Source: Caulobacter ginsengisoli
GTDB taxonomy: Bacteria > Pseudomonadota > Alphaproteobacteria > Caulobacterales > Caulobacteraceae
NCBI RefSeq assembly: GCF_030814835.1
Contig: NZ_JAUSVS010000001.1
Location: 246,001-310,000, forward strand
Direction of reading: 5' to 3'
Length of the DNA: 64,000 bases
Below, piece after piece: positions 35,347 through 43,441 of the stretch. Within the stretch, counting starts at the first letter, position 1, and every line of letters starts with the position of its first letter. The notes beneath the pieces are model-generated. The model was given only the letters and a program-made list of their open reading frames with translations, was not told the origin of the DNA and did no database searches. The translations under genes and the position numbers were made by a program.

Positions 35347-35972
35347 GCCAACTCCCGCCAAGCATGCTCGTGGAGAACGCAGGCGTCACATGTGTGGCAG
35401 GGCTCTACGCCCGAGGTGGAGATTTGCGGCCGATAACAGCTCCACGTATCGAATTCGCCGATCCCGAGCGCCTTGGCGCGTGCAGCGATTTCGACTTTGG
35501 TCATCGTCAGAAGGGGGGCGACGATTGCCGGTCCGCCCGGATTTGCGATCTGCATCATGGCCTTAAACGATTCAAAGAACTCAACGGTGCAGTCCGGATA
35601 TCCTGAGAACTCCACACAATTCAGTCCAGTATGGACCTCCTCGGCGCCGATTCCGCTAGCGTGCGCGCACGCCACTGACAGCAGAAGAACGTTGCGCGCC
35701 GGCAGAAAAGCCGTGGACACAGTTTTGCTCATCTCGGCCACGTCACGGCCGAGCGGAATGTCGCGATCGGGCTTTTGCCATGCGACGCTTACCACCTCGC
35801 GCGGCACCCCTAGCTGTGTGCAATGCTGGGCGGCATACATGAGTTCGACTGAGAGACGCTGCCCGTAGTCGATGCCGAGACTAAAGACTTCCGCGCCGTC
35901 GGCCACTGCCTGATAGAGGCACGTGGTTGAATCCATGCCACCGCTGTGAAGGATCAGAATTCGCTTGGCCAT
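35343..35972 (-). CDS. queC: QueC-like 7-cyano-7-deazaguanine synthase
   Basis: 209 residues from the ATG at 35972 (MAKRILILHSGGMDST); a TTG five codons upstream is less likely. The PP-loop SGGMDST, FLPARN, a substrate loop NCVEFSGYPDCT and the zinc cysteines (WSCY, PCHTCDAC) are all present, so the enzyme looks intact. QueC makes preQ0 from 7-carboxy-7-deazaguanine, ATP and ammonia. QueC homologues also occur in defence systems (Qat, type IV CBASS). Here it heads a low-GC operon. It might instead be the host's queuosine gene, because queF is present but no other queC is in view. Confidence 0.85.
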   Translation of the reverse strand: MAKRILILHSGGMDSTTCLYQAVADGAEVFSLGIDYGQRLSVELMYAAQHCTQLGVPREVVSVAWQKPDRDIPLGRDVAEMSKTVSTAFLPARNVLLLSVACAHASGIGAEEVHTGLNCVEFSGYPDCTVEFFESFKAMMQIANPGGPAIVAPLLTMTKVEIAARAKALGIGEFDTWSCYRPQISTSGVEPCHTCDACVLHEHAWRELA

Positions 35973-36288
35973 GGCATATCTATCCAAATCGAGCGCCTAA
36001 GGTAGGCCGCTCTTGGTGCAAAGCAACTGTTGGCTGCGGTGCCGTGGAGAGAAGGGATGCCATCTCTATCTCCCGCCGGGTTGACCTCGCCGCACCTCCG
36101 CTGCCGCACCCCTCCCGCATCCCGAGAGGCTCGATCCTCAAGGGAGATAGGTGGGCGAATAAGGGAGGAGATGGGGGACGCTATGCTTATTTTCCATTGG
36201 GCCAGTCTTCTCCCTCCAACGCGCGCGCGCGCGCCCACGCAACTGCCCCCTCACCCAGCCGTTGCTCCCTGTCGCAGGAGAGCAAACG
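35973..36288. other. Right border of the foreign operon
   Basis: 316 bases with no supported gene. It should hold the promoter of the queC-led operon (minus) and that of the attachment gene (plus). An alternating GC tract lies near 36220-36234. I saw no att-like direct repeat matching the left border. Confidence 0.4.
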
Positions 36289-36687
36289 ATGATCCTTCCC
36301 AATGGCGCCCTGGTGGCGGTGGTCGATGGCGAGCAGCTGGTGCTGTTCAGGAATACCGGTCACGCCGAGCCTGTGCTGACGGCGGTGGAGGTTCCGGCCA
36401 TGGCGGAGCGGGTCTCCGGGGCCTCGGCGCATCGGTCCAGCGCCGCCAATCCCGATAACGACACCCAGGCCGAGGACGGCTATGCGACGGGCGTGGCCGA
36501 GCTGTTGAACGGCTGGGCGCTGGCCGGCCGGTTCGAGGGGCTGCTGGTCATCGCCGCGCCCCGGACCCTGGGCGAGCTGCGCAAGCATTGGCATAAGGAT
36601 CTGCAGGCCAGGCTGATCGGCGAGATCAACAAGGACCTCACCGGACAGACGGCGCAGGACATCGCGGCGGCGATCGACAAGGCCTAG
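36289..36687 (+). CDS. Host attachment family protein
   Basis: 132 residues from ATG 36289 (CAGGAGAGC upstream). LVAVVDGEQLVLFRN and LVIAAPRTLGELRKHW with EINKDLTGQ are the signature of the family named for plant-surface attachment in Agrobacterium relatives. The real molecular role is unknown; the fold resembles release-factor-like domains. The stop overlaps the convergent hydrolase stop by 4 bases. Confidence 0.83.
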   Translation: MILPNGALVAVVDGEQLVLFRNTGHAEPVLTAVEVPAMAERVSGASAHRSSAANPDNDTQAEDGYATGVAELLNGWALAGRFEGLLVIAAPRTLGELRKHWHKDLQARLIGEINKDLTGQTAQDIAAAIDKA

Positions 36688-37970
36688 CGGCCGCCGGGCC
36701 GTCGCAGGGCCGCATAGACGCCTTGCTGGAACACCGGCAAGGCCCGGCGGCCGGCCGCGCCGCGCCCCGTGGCGATGGTCGCCCCCGAGCCCGCCGAGAC
36801 CGGGACCTGATGCTGGATCAGGTAGATCAGGATCAGGTCGTTGACCGGATCGGCCTGCCACCAGGTGCCGAATATCCCCGGCCAGGTCATCGAGCCGGGC
36901 GCGCCGCAGGCATAGGGGTTGTCGGCCGGGTTCTCGGCGATCGAGACTCCCAGTCCGAACCCGTTGGTCTGCCACAGCGGCATGCCCGCGAAGGGGACCT
37001 GCCGCTGCGCCTCGGTCAGCCGGTTGGTCCGCATCAGCCGGACCGTCTGGGGCCGCAGCAGGCGGACCCCATCCAGGGCCCCCTCGCCAAGCAGCATGCG
37101 GGCGAACCGATGATAGTCGGACGCGGACGAGATCAGCCCGCCGCCGCCCGGCGTATAGGCCGGCGGCGCGTCGTACATCTCCGGCTCGACCTTGCCGAGC
37201 CCGCCGGCCTGGTCATCATAGGCATACAGGCTGGCGAGACGGCCGCGCTTGTCGTGGGGAAGCCAGAAGTCGGTATCCGCCATGCCCAGCGGGACGAAAA
37301 TCCGCTCGCGCAGGACCTGGCGCAGCGGCCGGCCTTCGACCCGGCCGATCAGGAAGCCCAGCACGTCGCTCGAGTGGCCGTAGTGGAACCGCTCGCCCGG
37401 CTGGTAGGCGAGCGGCAGGGCGCCGAGCGCGGTCAGCCACTGGTCGGGCGTGAGGCGGTTCATGGCCGGATCGCCGATGGCGCTGTCGTAGGCCTGCTGC
37501 AGCGGGCCTTCCGAGAAGAAGGCGTAGGCCAGGCCCGACCGGTGGGTGAGCAGGTCCTCGACAGTGATCGGCCGCCGGGCGGGGACCGTATCGTGCAGCG
37601 GCCCGGCGGCGTTGCGCAGCACCCGTGGTTCGGCCAACTCCGGGACCCAGCGCGAGATCGGATCGGTCAGGGCGATCCGGCCTTCCTCGATGAGCATCAG
37701 GGCGGCTACGGACGTGACCGGCTTGGTCATCGAGGCGATGCGGAACAGGGTGTCGGACCGCATCGGGGTTCCGGCTTCGATGTCGCTCCAGCCGATGGCG
37801 TCGGCCTGGACGACCGCCCCGCCCCGCGAGACCAGGGTCACGACACCCGCCAGCTCGCCCCGATCGACGAAGGCCTGGAGAGCCGGCCTGATCGTGGCGA
37901 GCTTCGCGGGATCGAAGCTGTCGGCGCGAGCGGACATATCACCGGCCGCGCCGGCCGATTTACTCAGCAT
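36684..37970 (-). CDS. Serine hydrolase of the class C beta-lactamase/esterase family
   Basis: 428 residues. The SxxK nucleophile lies in RIASMTKPVTS, and the second motif in HYGHSSDVLG. No signal peptide is seen, so a cytoplasmic EstB-like esterase is more likely than a beta-lactamase. It ends within a locus of uptake and catabolic genes; only 2 bases separate it from the upstream TonB receptor gene, so they are co-transcribed. Confidence 0.85.
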   Translation of the reverse strand: MLSKSAGAAGDMSARADSFDPAKLATIRPALQAFVDRGELAGVVTLVSRGGAVVQADAIGWSDIEAGTPMRSDTLFRIASMTKPVTSVAALMLIEEGRIALTDPISRWVPELAEPRVLRNAAGPLHDTVPARRPITVEDLLTHRSGLAYAFFSEGPLQQAYDSAIGDPAMNRLTPDQWLTALGALPLAYQPGERFHYGHSSDVLGFLIGRVEGRPLRQVLRERIFVPLGMADTDFWLPHDKRGRLASLYAYDDQAGGLGKVEPEMYDAPPAYTPGGGGLISSASDYHRFARMLLGEGALDGVRLLRPQTVRLMRTNRLTEAQRQVPFAGMPLWQTNGFGLGVSIAENPADNPYACGAPGSMTWPGIFGTWWQADPVNDLILIYLIQHQVPVSAGSGATIATGRGAAGRRALPVFQQGVYAALRRPGGR

Positions 37971-37972
37971 AG

Positions 37973-40594
37973 TCAGAAGGATTTTCTCAGGTTGAGCCCG
38001 ACGAAGCGGCCGATCGGATTGTAGGCGCCGCCGATGCCGTCCGTTGCCGGGAAGAACGGCGGGTCCTGATCGAAGAGGTCATTGACCTGCAGGGCCAGCA
38101 CCGAGCCTTTCGTCCAGCCGACATCCGGCAAGGTCCAGGTCACCCGCAGATCGACCGTCATGTAGGGATCGGCCTCGTAGGCGCTCACCCCCGTCGGCGT
38201 CGTGAAGTTGTTCGTGATCCCCGCGCGGTAGTTCACGAAGGTCGCCACCGCCAGCGCGCCGGCGTCGAGGCCCAGCGTGCCCCTGGCCGTCCAGCGCGGC
38301 GTGCCGAGCTTCAGGCTGTCGGTGACGGCGGCCCCCGGCGAAAACTGGGTGTCGAAGTTGAGGATGTAGTTCCCGGCCAGGTCGGCGAACACCGCCCCGA
38401 ACCGCGTCGACCATCGATAGTTGATGTCGAAGTCCAGGCCGTCGGTCTTGCGAATGCCGAAATTGTTGAGACGCAGGTCCAGCACGTTGCCGATGGTCGG
38501 CAGCGGCGCGGGCAGGTTCACCGGCGTCGCGATCGCCAGGAGGCTGTTGAGCTGGGTCGCGTTCGGGTTCCGGTAGACCAGGGACGCGAAGGTCGGATCG
38601 GTGAAGACGTATGGGACCGTCGGCGTGCCGATCACATTGGTGTACTCGATATTGTAGTAGGTCAGGCTGGCGCGCAGCGCCGGCAGGGATACGGGCTGCA
38701 GGTCGACGCCGAACGACCAGGTGGTGGCCTCTTCGGGCTGAAGGTCGCGATTGCCGCCGAGCAGATAGACGGTGTTGACCTGGGACGCGCCCCGGGTCGG
38801 GTCGTTGGCGTAGGTGGCCGACTGGCTGGCGCTCAGATAGTAGGACCCCACCGTCGCGCCGACCTGACGCAGGCCCGGCGCCCTGAAGGACGTGCCGTAG
38901 GAGCCGCGAAGGCTGACGCCCTCGGCCGGTTCCCAGGTCAGACCGACCTTGGGGTTGCTGGTCGATCCGAAGTCGCTGTAGTCGTCATACCGGCCCGACA
39001 GCGACAGCGTCAGGCTCCGCAGCAGGGGCCTGGCGTTCCCCTCACCGAAAATCGGAATGAAGAGCTCGCCGTAGACTGACCGGATGTCCCGTTCCAGGTT
39101 CTCCGGAACCGCGGTCGCCCCGACAAACCCGCGCTGTTCGAACGTCTCGCGCCGGATCTCGCCGCCGACGGCGAAACGCAAGGTTCCGCCAGGAAGGTCC
39201 AGGAGCGGTCCGTCGAGCTTTGCCGCCGCGAGGCTGGCGCGTTGCTCGATGTTGACGTCCGTCGCCGAGTCCAGAATGGCGGCGCGCACCGCGGGCGAAG
39301 TGCTGGACCCGAAGGGATCCAGCGCCGTGGCCGTCGTCGTCCCGGCCGCGGCCGTCGCGAGCGCGGTGGCGTTGATCTGGGGGATGTAGGCGTCGTTGCC
39401 GGCCCAGTCGTATGTGCCGTAGACGCTCAGGTTGAGATCGCGCGGCAATGCAAAGTCGACGCCGAGCGACGAATTCCCGGCCGTCCGGTCGTCGGTGTTG
39501 GTGAAGTGGTCCGATCCGATGAGGTTGTCCGGACGGAACAGCACATACTCGTTGGTGGCTCCGGGGGGACCCTGGAAGAAGGGGTTGGTGTTGAAGATGA
39601 AAACTGTCTGGGCCGGCGGGGCCGCGCGAAGCTCGTCCTTGCGATCCGAATAGAGCACCTCGCCCCACAGGGTGGCCTGGTCAGTGAGCTGCTGGCGGCC
39701 CGACACGAACAGGCTGTGGATGCGCGAACTGGGCACGAGGTCCGCCACGGCGCCGTTGTCACAGTGGTTTGCCGCGCCGAATGTCGGAGCGCCTTGCAGC
39801 ACCGACCAGAATGAGGTGTTGGCCAACACGTTCGGCGAAGGACAGGATGTGGCGCGGGTGTCGATGCCGCCGTAGGGCCGGAAGTCCTGCAGGCGATAGT
39901 CCCTGTCGCCGCCGGTGATGTTGCCATTTTCCGTGTACTGATAGGCCGCGAGCAGCGATCCGCCGCCCCAGCTCCAGCCGGCCAGACCGCCGATGTTTCC
40001 CGAATGATAGTCGTCGGCCACGCCGTAGCTGGCGGAGACCTCGACGCCCGAAAAGTTCCGCCGGGTGATGAAGTTCACAACCCCCGCGACGGCGTCCGAA
40101 CCGTAGACCGAGGATGCGCCGTCCGCGATGACCTCGATGCGCTGGATCGCCAGGCTGGGGATCAGCGGGAAATCGGGGTTGGTTTCATTGGCGGCCGCGG
40201 CGACCAGGCGACGGCCGTCCATGAGCGGCAGCGTCGCGCTCGCGGGCAGGCCTCGCATCCCGGGCGCGAAGGAACCGAACCCCGAGAGACTGGGCTGGGG
40301 CGCGGTGTTGAAGCTGTTGAGCTGCGGGATGGTCGCGACCAGGTCGGGCGTGTTGGCGGCGCCGATGGTCTCGATGTCGTCACGCGTGACGCTGATGAGA
40401 TTGGATCCCGTCGGCGGGACGCCCCGGATGCTCGATCCGGTCACGATCACCGCATCGACCGTGGTGTCGCCGCCGTCTTGCGGCGGCGGACTGGCGGTCT
40501 GAGCCCATCCGGGACCCGCCGCGAAAAACATCGCCGCCGCGAGCGCCGTTCCCGCCAGCGCGATCTGCCTTGTGCCTCTCCCAACCTTGACCAC
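37973..40594 (-). CDS. TonB-dependent receptor
   Basis: 873 residues from a GTG at 40594 with GGGAGGG upstream. Signal peptide ends near QTAS. TonB-box-like DAVIVTGS, plug domain with DDIETIGAANTPDLVATIPQ and SVYGSDAVAGVVNFIT, and a 22-strand barrel ending GRFVGLNLRKSF, with terminal Phe for BAM recognition. The plug resembles receptors of Caulobacterales/Sphingomonadales that import plant or aromatic compounds. Divergent TetR and an operator-like palindrome suggest inducible control. Confidence 0.9.
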   Translation of the reverse strand: MVKVGRGTRQIALAGTALAAAMFFAAGPGWAQTASPPPQDGGDTTVDAVIVTGSSIRGVPPTGSNLISVTRDDIETIGAANTPDLVATIPQLNSFNTAPQPSLSGFGSFAPGMRGLPASATLPLMDGRRLVAAAANETNPDFPLIPSLAIQRIEVIADGASSVYGSDAVAGVVNFITRRNFSGVEVSASYGVADDYHSGNIGGLAGWSWGGGSLLAAYQYTENGNITGGDRDYRLQDFRPYGGIDTRATSCPSPNVLANTSFWSVLQGAPTFGAANHCDNGAVADLVPSSRIHSLFVSGRQQLTDQATLWGEVLYSDRKDELRAAPPAQTVFIFNTNPFFQGPPGATNEYVLFRPDNLIGSDHFTNTDDRTAGNSSLGVDFALPRDLNLSVYGTYDWAGNDAYIPQINATALATAAAGTTTATALDPFGSSTSPAVRAAILDSATDVNIEQRASLAAAKLDGPLLDLPGGTLRFAVGGEIRRETFEQRGFVGATAVPENLERDIRSVYGELFIPIFGEGNARPLLRSLTLSLSGRYDDYSDFGSTSNPKVGLTWEPAEGVSLRGSYGTSFRAPGLRQVGATVGSYYLSASQSATYANDPTRGASQVNTVYLLGGNRDLQPEEATTWSFGVDLQPVSLPALRASLTYYNIEYTNVIGTPTVPYVFTDPTFASLVYRNPNATQLNSLLAIATPVNLPAPLPTIGNVLDLRLNNFGIRKTDGLDFDINYRWSTRFGAVFADLAGNYILNFDTQFSPGAAVTDSLKLGTPRWTARGTLGLDAGALAVATFVNYRAGITNNFTTPTGVSAYEADPYMTVDLRVTWTLPDVGWTKGSVLALQVNDLFDQDPPFFPATDGIGGAYNPIGRFVGLNLRKSF

Positions 40595-40659
40595 GAAACC
40601 CTCCCTTTTTCGTTTGCTTTCCACAGGGCTAACCCGAAGAGAGGCGGGTCGTCAATTTC

Positions 40660-40680
40660 ATTTATTTAGCACTAAATTAA
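40660..40680. promoter_or_regulatory. Palindrome between TonB receptor and TetR genes
   Basis: ATTTAG-CA-CTAAAT (40664-40677), a perfect 6-bp inverted repeat extended outwards by further matches, in the AT-rich divergent promoter region. It is a good candidate operator for the TetR regulator encoded at 40794. Confidence 0.5.
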
Positions 40681-40793
40681 ATTGTGAGACGGCAATGCCC
40701 TCGCTTGACCCGCCAGGGCCGCCGCCCCATCGTCGGAAGTGATTTCAGCGAGTGGACGGCGCCTGGCTCGGACGCGTCCGATCAGGGAACCCG

Positions 40794-41501
40794 ATGGCGG
40801 CAGGTGTGAAAAAGGAGGGTCGCCGCACGCGCGCCGAGCAGCGGGCGGCCAGCGTGAAGCTGATCCTCGACACCAGCGAGGACCTGTTCGCCCAGCTCGG
40901 CTATTTCGGGGTGACCATCAAGGACGTCGCCGACCGGATGGGCATCCATCCGGCGCTGATCCACTACTATTTCGATGGCAAGAAGGCGCTGTTCGACGCC
41001 GTCTTCGAGCGGCGGGTCGAGTACGCGGTCACCGCGCGGACGGCCGGGCTGGACGCCTATGAGGCCGAGGTTGGCGACCATCCCACCCTGGAGGGCGCGC
41101 TGCGGGCCTATTACGACGGGGCGTTCGATGTCTACGTCAACGACGACGAGGGCTGGCGCAACTTCGGCCGCATCTTCGCCCAGGTGAACAACGCGCCAGG
41201 CTACGGCGCCGAGAAGATGGACACCTATTTCGATCCGCTGGTGCTGCGGCTGATCGGCCTGTTGCAAAAGGCCCTGCCGGACGCCGCGCCCGAGGATCTG
41301 TTCTGGAGCTTCCAGTTCACATCCGGCGCCTACTCGCTGATCCTGTCCCGGACCGGGCGCATCGACCGCCTGTCGGGCAATCTGTGCAAGTCCGATGATT
41401 TCGAGGCGGTCCGTGACCGGTTCGTGACCTTCATGGCCGCCGGCTTCGAGGCCCTCTACAAGCGCAACAAGCCAGCGCCGCCAACTGCCAAGGACTCCTG
41501 A
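40794..41501 (+). CDS. TetR-family regulator
   Basis: 235 residues from ATG 40794 (AGGGAA upstream); a GTG at 40752 would add 14 residues. HTH phrase KLILDTSEDLFAQLGYFGVTIKDVADRMGIHPALIHYYFDGK is typical when read as two pieces. It overlaps the GST start (TGATG) and lies divergent from the TonB receptor. Probably the local regulator. Confidence 0.88.
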   Translation: MAAGVKKEGRRTRAEQRAASVKLILDTSEDLFAQLGYFGVTIKDVADRMGIHPALIHYYFDGKKALFDAVFERRVEYAVTARTAGLDAYEAEVGDHPTLEGALRAYYDGAFDVYVNDDEGWRNFGRIFAQVNNAPGYGAEKMDTYFDPLVLRLIGLLQKALPDAAPEDLFWSFQFTSGAYSLILSRTGRIDRLSGNLCKSDDFEAVRDRFVTFMAAGFEALYKRNKPAPPTAKDS

Positions 41502-42217
41502 TGCTGAAACTCTACTCCGGCGACCTCAGCCCCTATTCCGCCCGCGTCCGGATGCAGATCTACGCTAAGGGGATCACCGACATCGCCATCGAGCGACCGC
41601 CGAACTTCGGCATGCCGGCCTTCCGCCAGGAGCATCCCATCGGCCGCATTCCGGTGCTGGATATCGATGGCGACATGATGCCGGAGTCGGAGGTAATCGC
41701 CGAATATCTGGAGGCGGTCTATCCCGAGCCGTCGCTGCTGGGGACCAGCCCGCGGGAGACCGCGCATATCCGGACGGTGGCGCGGATTGGCGACATCTAT
41801 CTGATGAACAACATGTTTATGCTCTCAGCTCAAAGCCGGGCTTCGAGCCGCAACCAGGGGATCGTCGATCTGCTGGGCGGGCAGGTGGTGCGCAACGTCA
41901 AGGCGCTGGACCGGATGATCGGGCGGGACGGGTTCGCCTGTTGCGGGCGGCTGACCCTGGCCGACTGCGCGCTGGTCCCGGCGCTGTTCCTGATCCAGAA
42001 CGTGCTGCCGACGGTGGGGATGGACGATCCGATCCCGAAAGCTGGGCATGTCGCGGCCTATTGGGCGGCGATCCAGACCAACGAGCATGCCGCCCGGACG
42101 CTGGCGGAGCTCTATCGCGGGCTGGAGGAGCGGCGCGAGCTGATCCGCTCAGGGGCGTTCGAGAAGATGATGGCGGCCGCCGCGGCGGCGCACGCGGAAG
42201 CGGAGAAGCAGGCATGA
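41501..42217 (+). CDS. Glutathione S-transferase family protein
   Basis: 238 residues. The N-terminal thioredoxin fold has LYSGDLSPYSARVRM and the conserved cis-Pro IPVLDID, with ESEVIAEYLE contacting glutathione. The C-terminal domain is all-helical (LTLADCALVPALF). Ser takes the place of Cys in the active-site turn. Coupled to TetR upstream and, by a 4-base overlap, to the oxidoreductase downstream. It may act as an isomerase or detoxifying enzyme in a catabolic route. Confidence 0.86.
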   Translation: MLKLYSGDLSPYSARVRMQIYAKGITDIAIERPPNFGMPAFRQEHPIGRIPVLDIDGDMMPESEVIAEYLEAVYPEPSLLGTSPRETAHIRTVARIGDIYLMNNMFMLSAQSRASSRNQGIVDLLGGQVVRNVKALDRMIGRDGFACCGRLTLADCALVPALFLIQNVLPTVGMDDPIPKAGHVAAYWAAIQTNEHAARTLAELYRGLEERRELIRSGAFEKMMAAAAAAHAEAEKQA

Positions 42218-43197
42218 GCACGACCCGTCAGATCCATCTGGTCCGCCGCCCGCAAGGCGCCCCGGTCGCGGAGGACTTCGCGGTTGTGGACGCCGACCTG
42301 GCCGAGGCCGGGGAGGGCGAGGTGCTGCTGCAGGCGGTGCTGCTGTCGGTCGATCCCTACATGCGGCCCCGGCTGAACGCCGACCAGCCGCTGGGGGCGC
42401 CGCTGCTGGGCGGCGGCATCGCGCGGGTCGTGCAGTCGCGGCATGCGACCCTGCGCGAGGGCGATCTGGTGCGGCACGGGGCCGGGATGCAGGAGCGGTT
42501 CGTGTCCGACGGCCGGGGGCTGCGGGTGCTCAAAGCCGACCCGGACCTGCCGCTCAGCGTCTACATGCACGCGTTGGGGGGCACGGGGATCACCGCCTAT
42601 GGCGGCTTGCTGGAGACGGGGGCGCTGAAGGACGGCGAGCAGGTGTTCGTCTCGACGGCGGGCGGGGCGGTCGGCTCGGTGGCGGCGCAGATCGCTAAGA
42701 TCAAGGGCTGCTATGTCGTCGGCTCCACCGGCTCGGCGGAGAAGGCGGCCTGGCTGCGCGATGTGGCCGGGCTGGACGCGGTGATCAACTACAAGGCCGA
42801 GGCCCTGGCCCCGGCCCTGAAGGCGGCCACGCCCAAGGGCATCGACGTCTATTTCGAGAATGTCGGCGGCGCGCATCTGGACGCCGCCCTGCCGCGGATG
42901 AACCTGCGCGGCCGCATCCCGGTCTGCGGGATGATCTCGACCTATAACGGCGGGGGCGAGGGGGTGCGGAATCTGTCGGCTCTGATCTACAGCCGGGTGC
43001 GGATGGAGGGGTTCGTGGCCAGCGACTTCGGGCATCTGAACGAGCGGTTCGAGGCGGAGATGACCGGGTGGCTGAAGGGCGGGCAGGTCAAGTACCAGGA
43101 GACGATCCTGCAGGGGTTCGAGCGGGCGCCGGAGGGGCTGATCGGGCTGTTCGAGGGGCGGAATGCTGGGAAGATGCTGATCGCCGTTGCTGATTGA
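42214..43197 (+). CDS. NADP-dependent MDR oxidoreductase (prostaglandin reductase-like)
   Basis: 327 residues from ATG 42214, which overlaps the GST stop. LLSVDPYMRPRL, the nucleotide motif STAGGAVGSVAAQIAK and FENVGGAHLDAAL are typical of zinc-free medium-chain double-bond reductases (leukotriene B4 12-hydroxydehydrogenase/curcumin-reductase type). It probably reduces an alpha,beta-unsaturated ketone produced in the same pathway. Confidence 0.9.
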   Translation: MSTTRQIHLVRRPQGAPVAEDFAVVDADLAEAGEGEVLLQAVLLSVDPYMRPRLNADQPLGAPLLGGGIARVVQSRHATLREGDLVRHGAGMQERFVSDGRGLRVLKADPDLPLSVYMHALGGTGITAYGGLLETGALKDGEQVFVSTAGGAVGSVAAQIAKIKGCYVVGSTGSAEKAAWLRDVAGLDAVINYKAEALAPALKAATPKGIDVYFENVGGAHLDAALPRMNLRGRIPVCGMISTYNGGGEGVRNLSALIYSRVRMEGFVASDFGHLNERFEAEMTGWLKGGQVKYQETILQGFERAPEGLIGLFEGRNAGKMLIAVAD

Positions 43198-43208
43198 GTT
43201 CGGCATTG

Positions 43209-43418
43209 GGCGTGGGATTAAATTGGGAAGACGAGAAGTTAGAGAAGAAGAGGAAGGGACGGCGCTGGCGCGAGCCAGGGCCGTCAAAGCCTGGCGATCT
43301 TTTTCGAGGCGCTTTGCGCCTCAGTAAGTCCCCGGTCGAGCGTGGCCCAGGCGGGGGCGAGTCACTGCCCCTTGCTCTTCTTCTCTAACTTCTCGTCTTC
43401 CCAGTTTAATCCCACGCC
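43209..43418. repeat. 210-bp element with 50-bp inverted terminal arms
   Basis: Arms 43209-43258 and 43369-43418 are inverted copies that match at 48 of 50 bases by my comparison. They begin GGCGTGGGATTAAA and contain a purine-rich stretch. The 110-base interior holds two further hairpins (CTGGC/GCCAG and GAGGCGC/GCGCCTC). There is no coding capacity. It fits a MITE-like or other dispersed palindromic element between the oxidoreductase and acyl-CoA synthetase genes. Confidence 0.75.
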
Positions 43419-43441
43419 GGATACCGCCCACGGAGACGCCG

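Noticed and set aside
32039..35972. Assignment of the 32-36 kb operon to Qat or type IV CBASS.
   Set aside because: QueC alone is shared. There is no QatA ATPase, TatD-like QatD, or nucleotidyltransferase/cyclase.
31739..36288. Attachment sites or an integrase for the low-GC island.
   Set aside because: No direct repeats, tRNA end or recombinase could be found by eye at either border.
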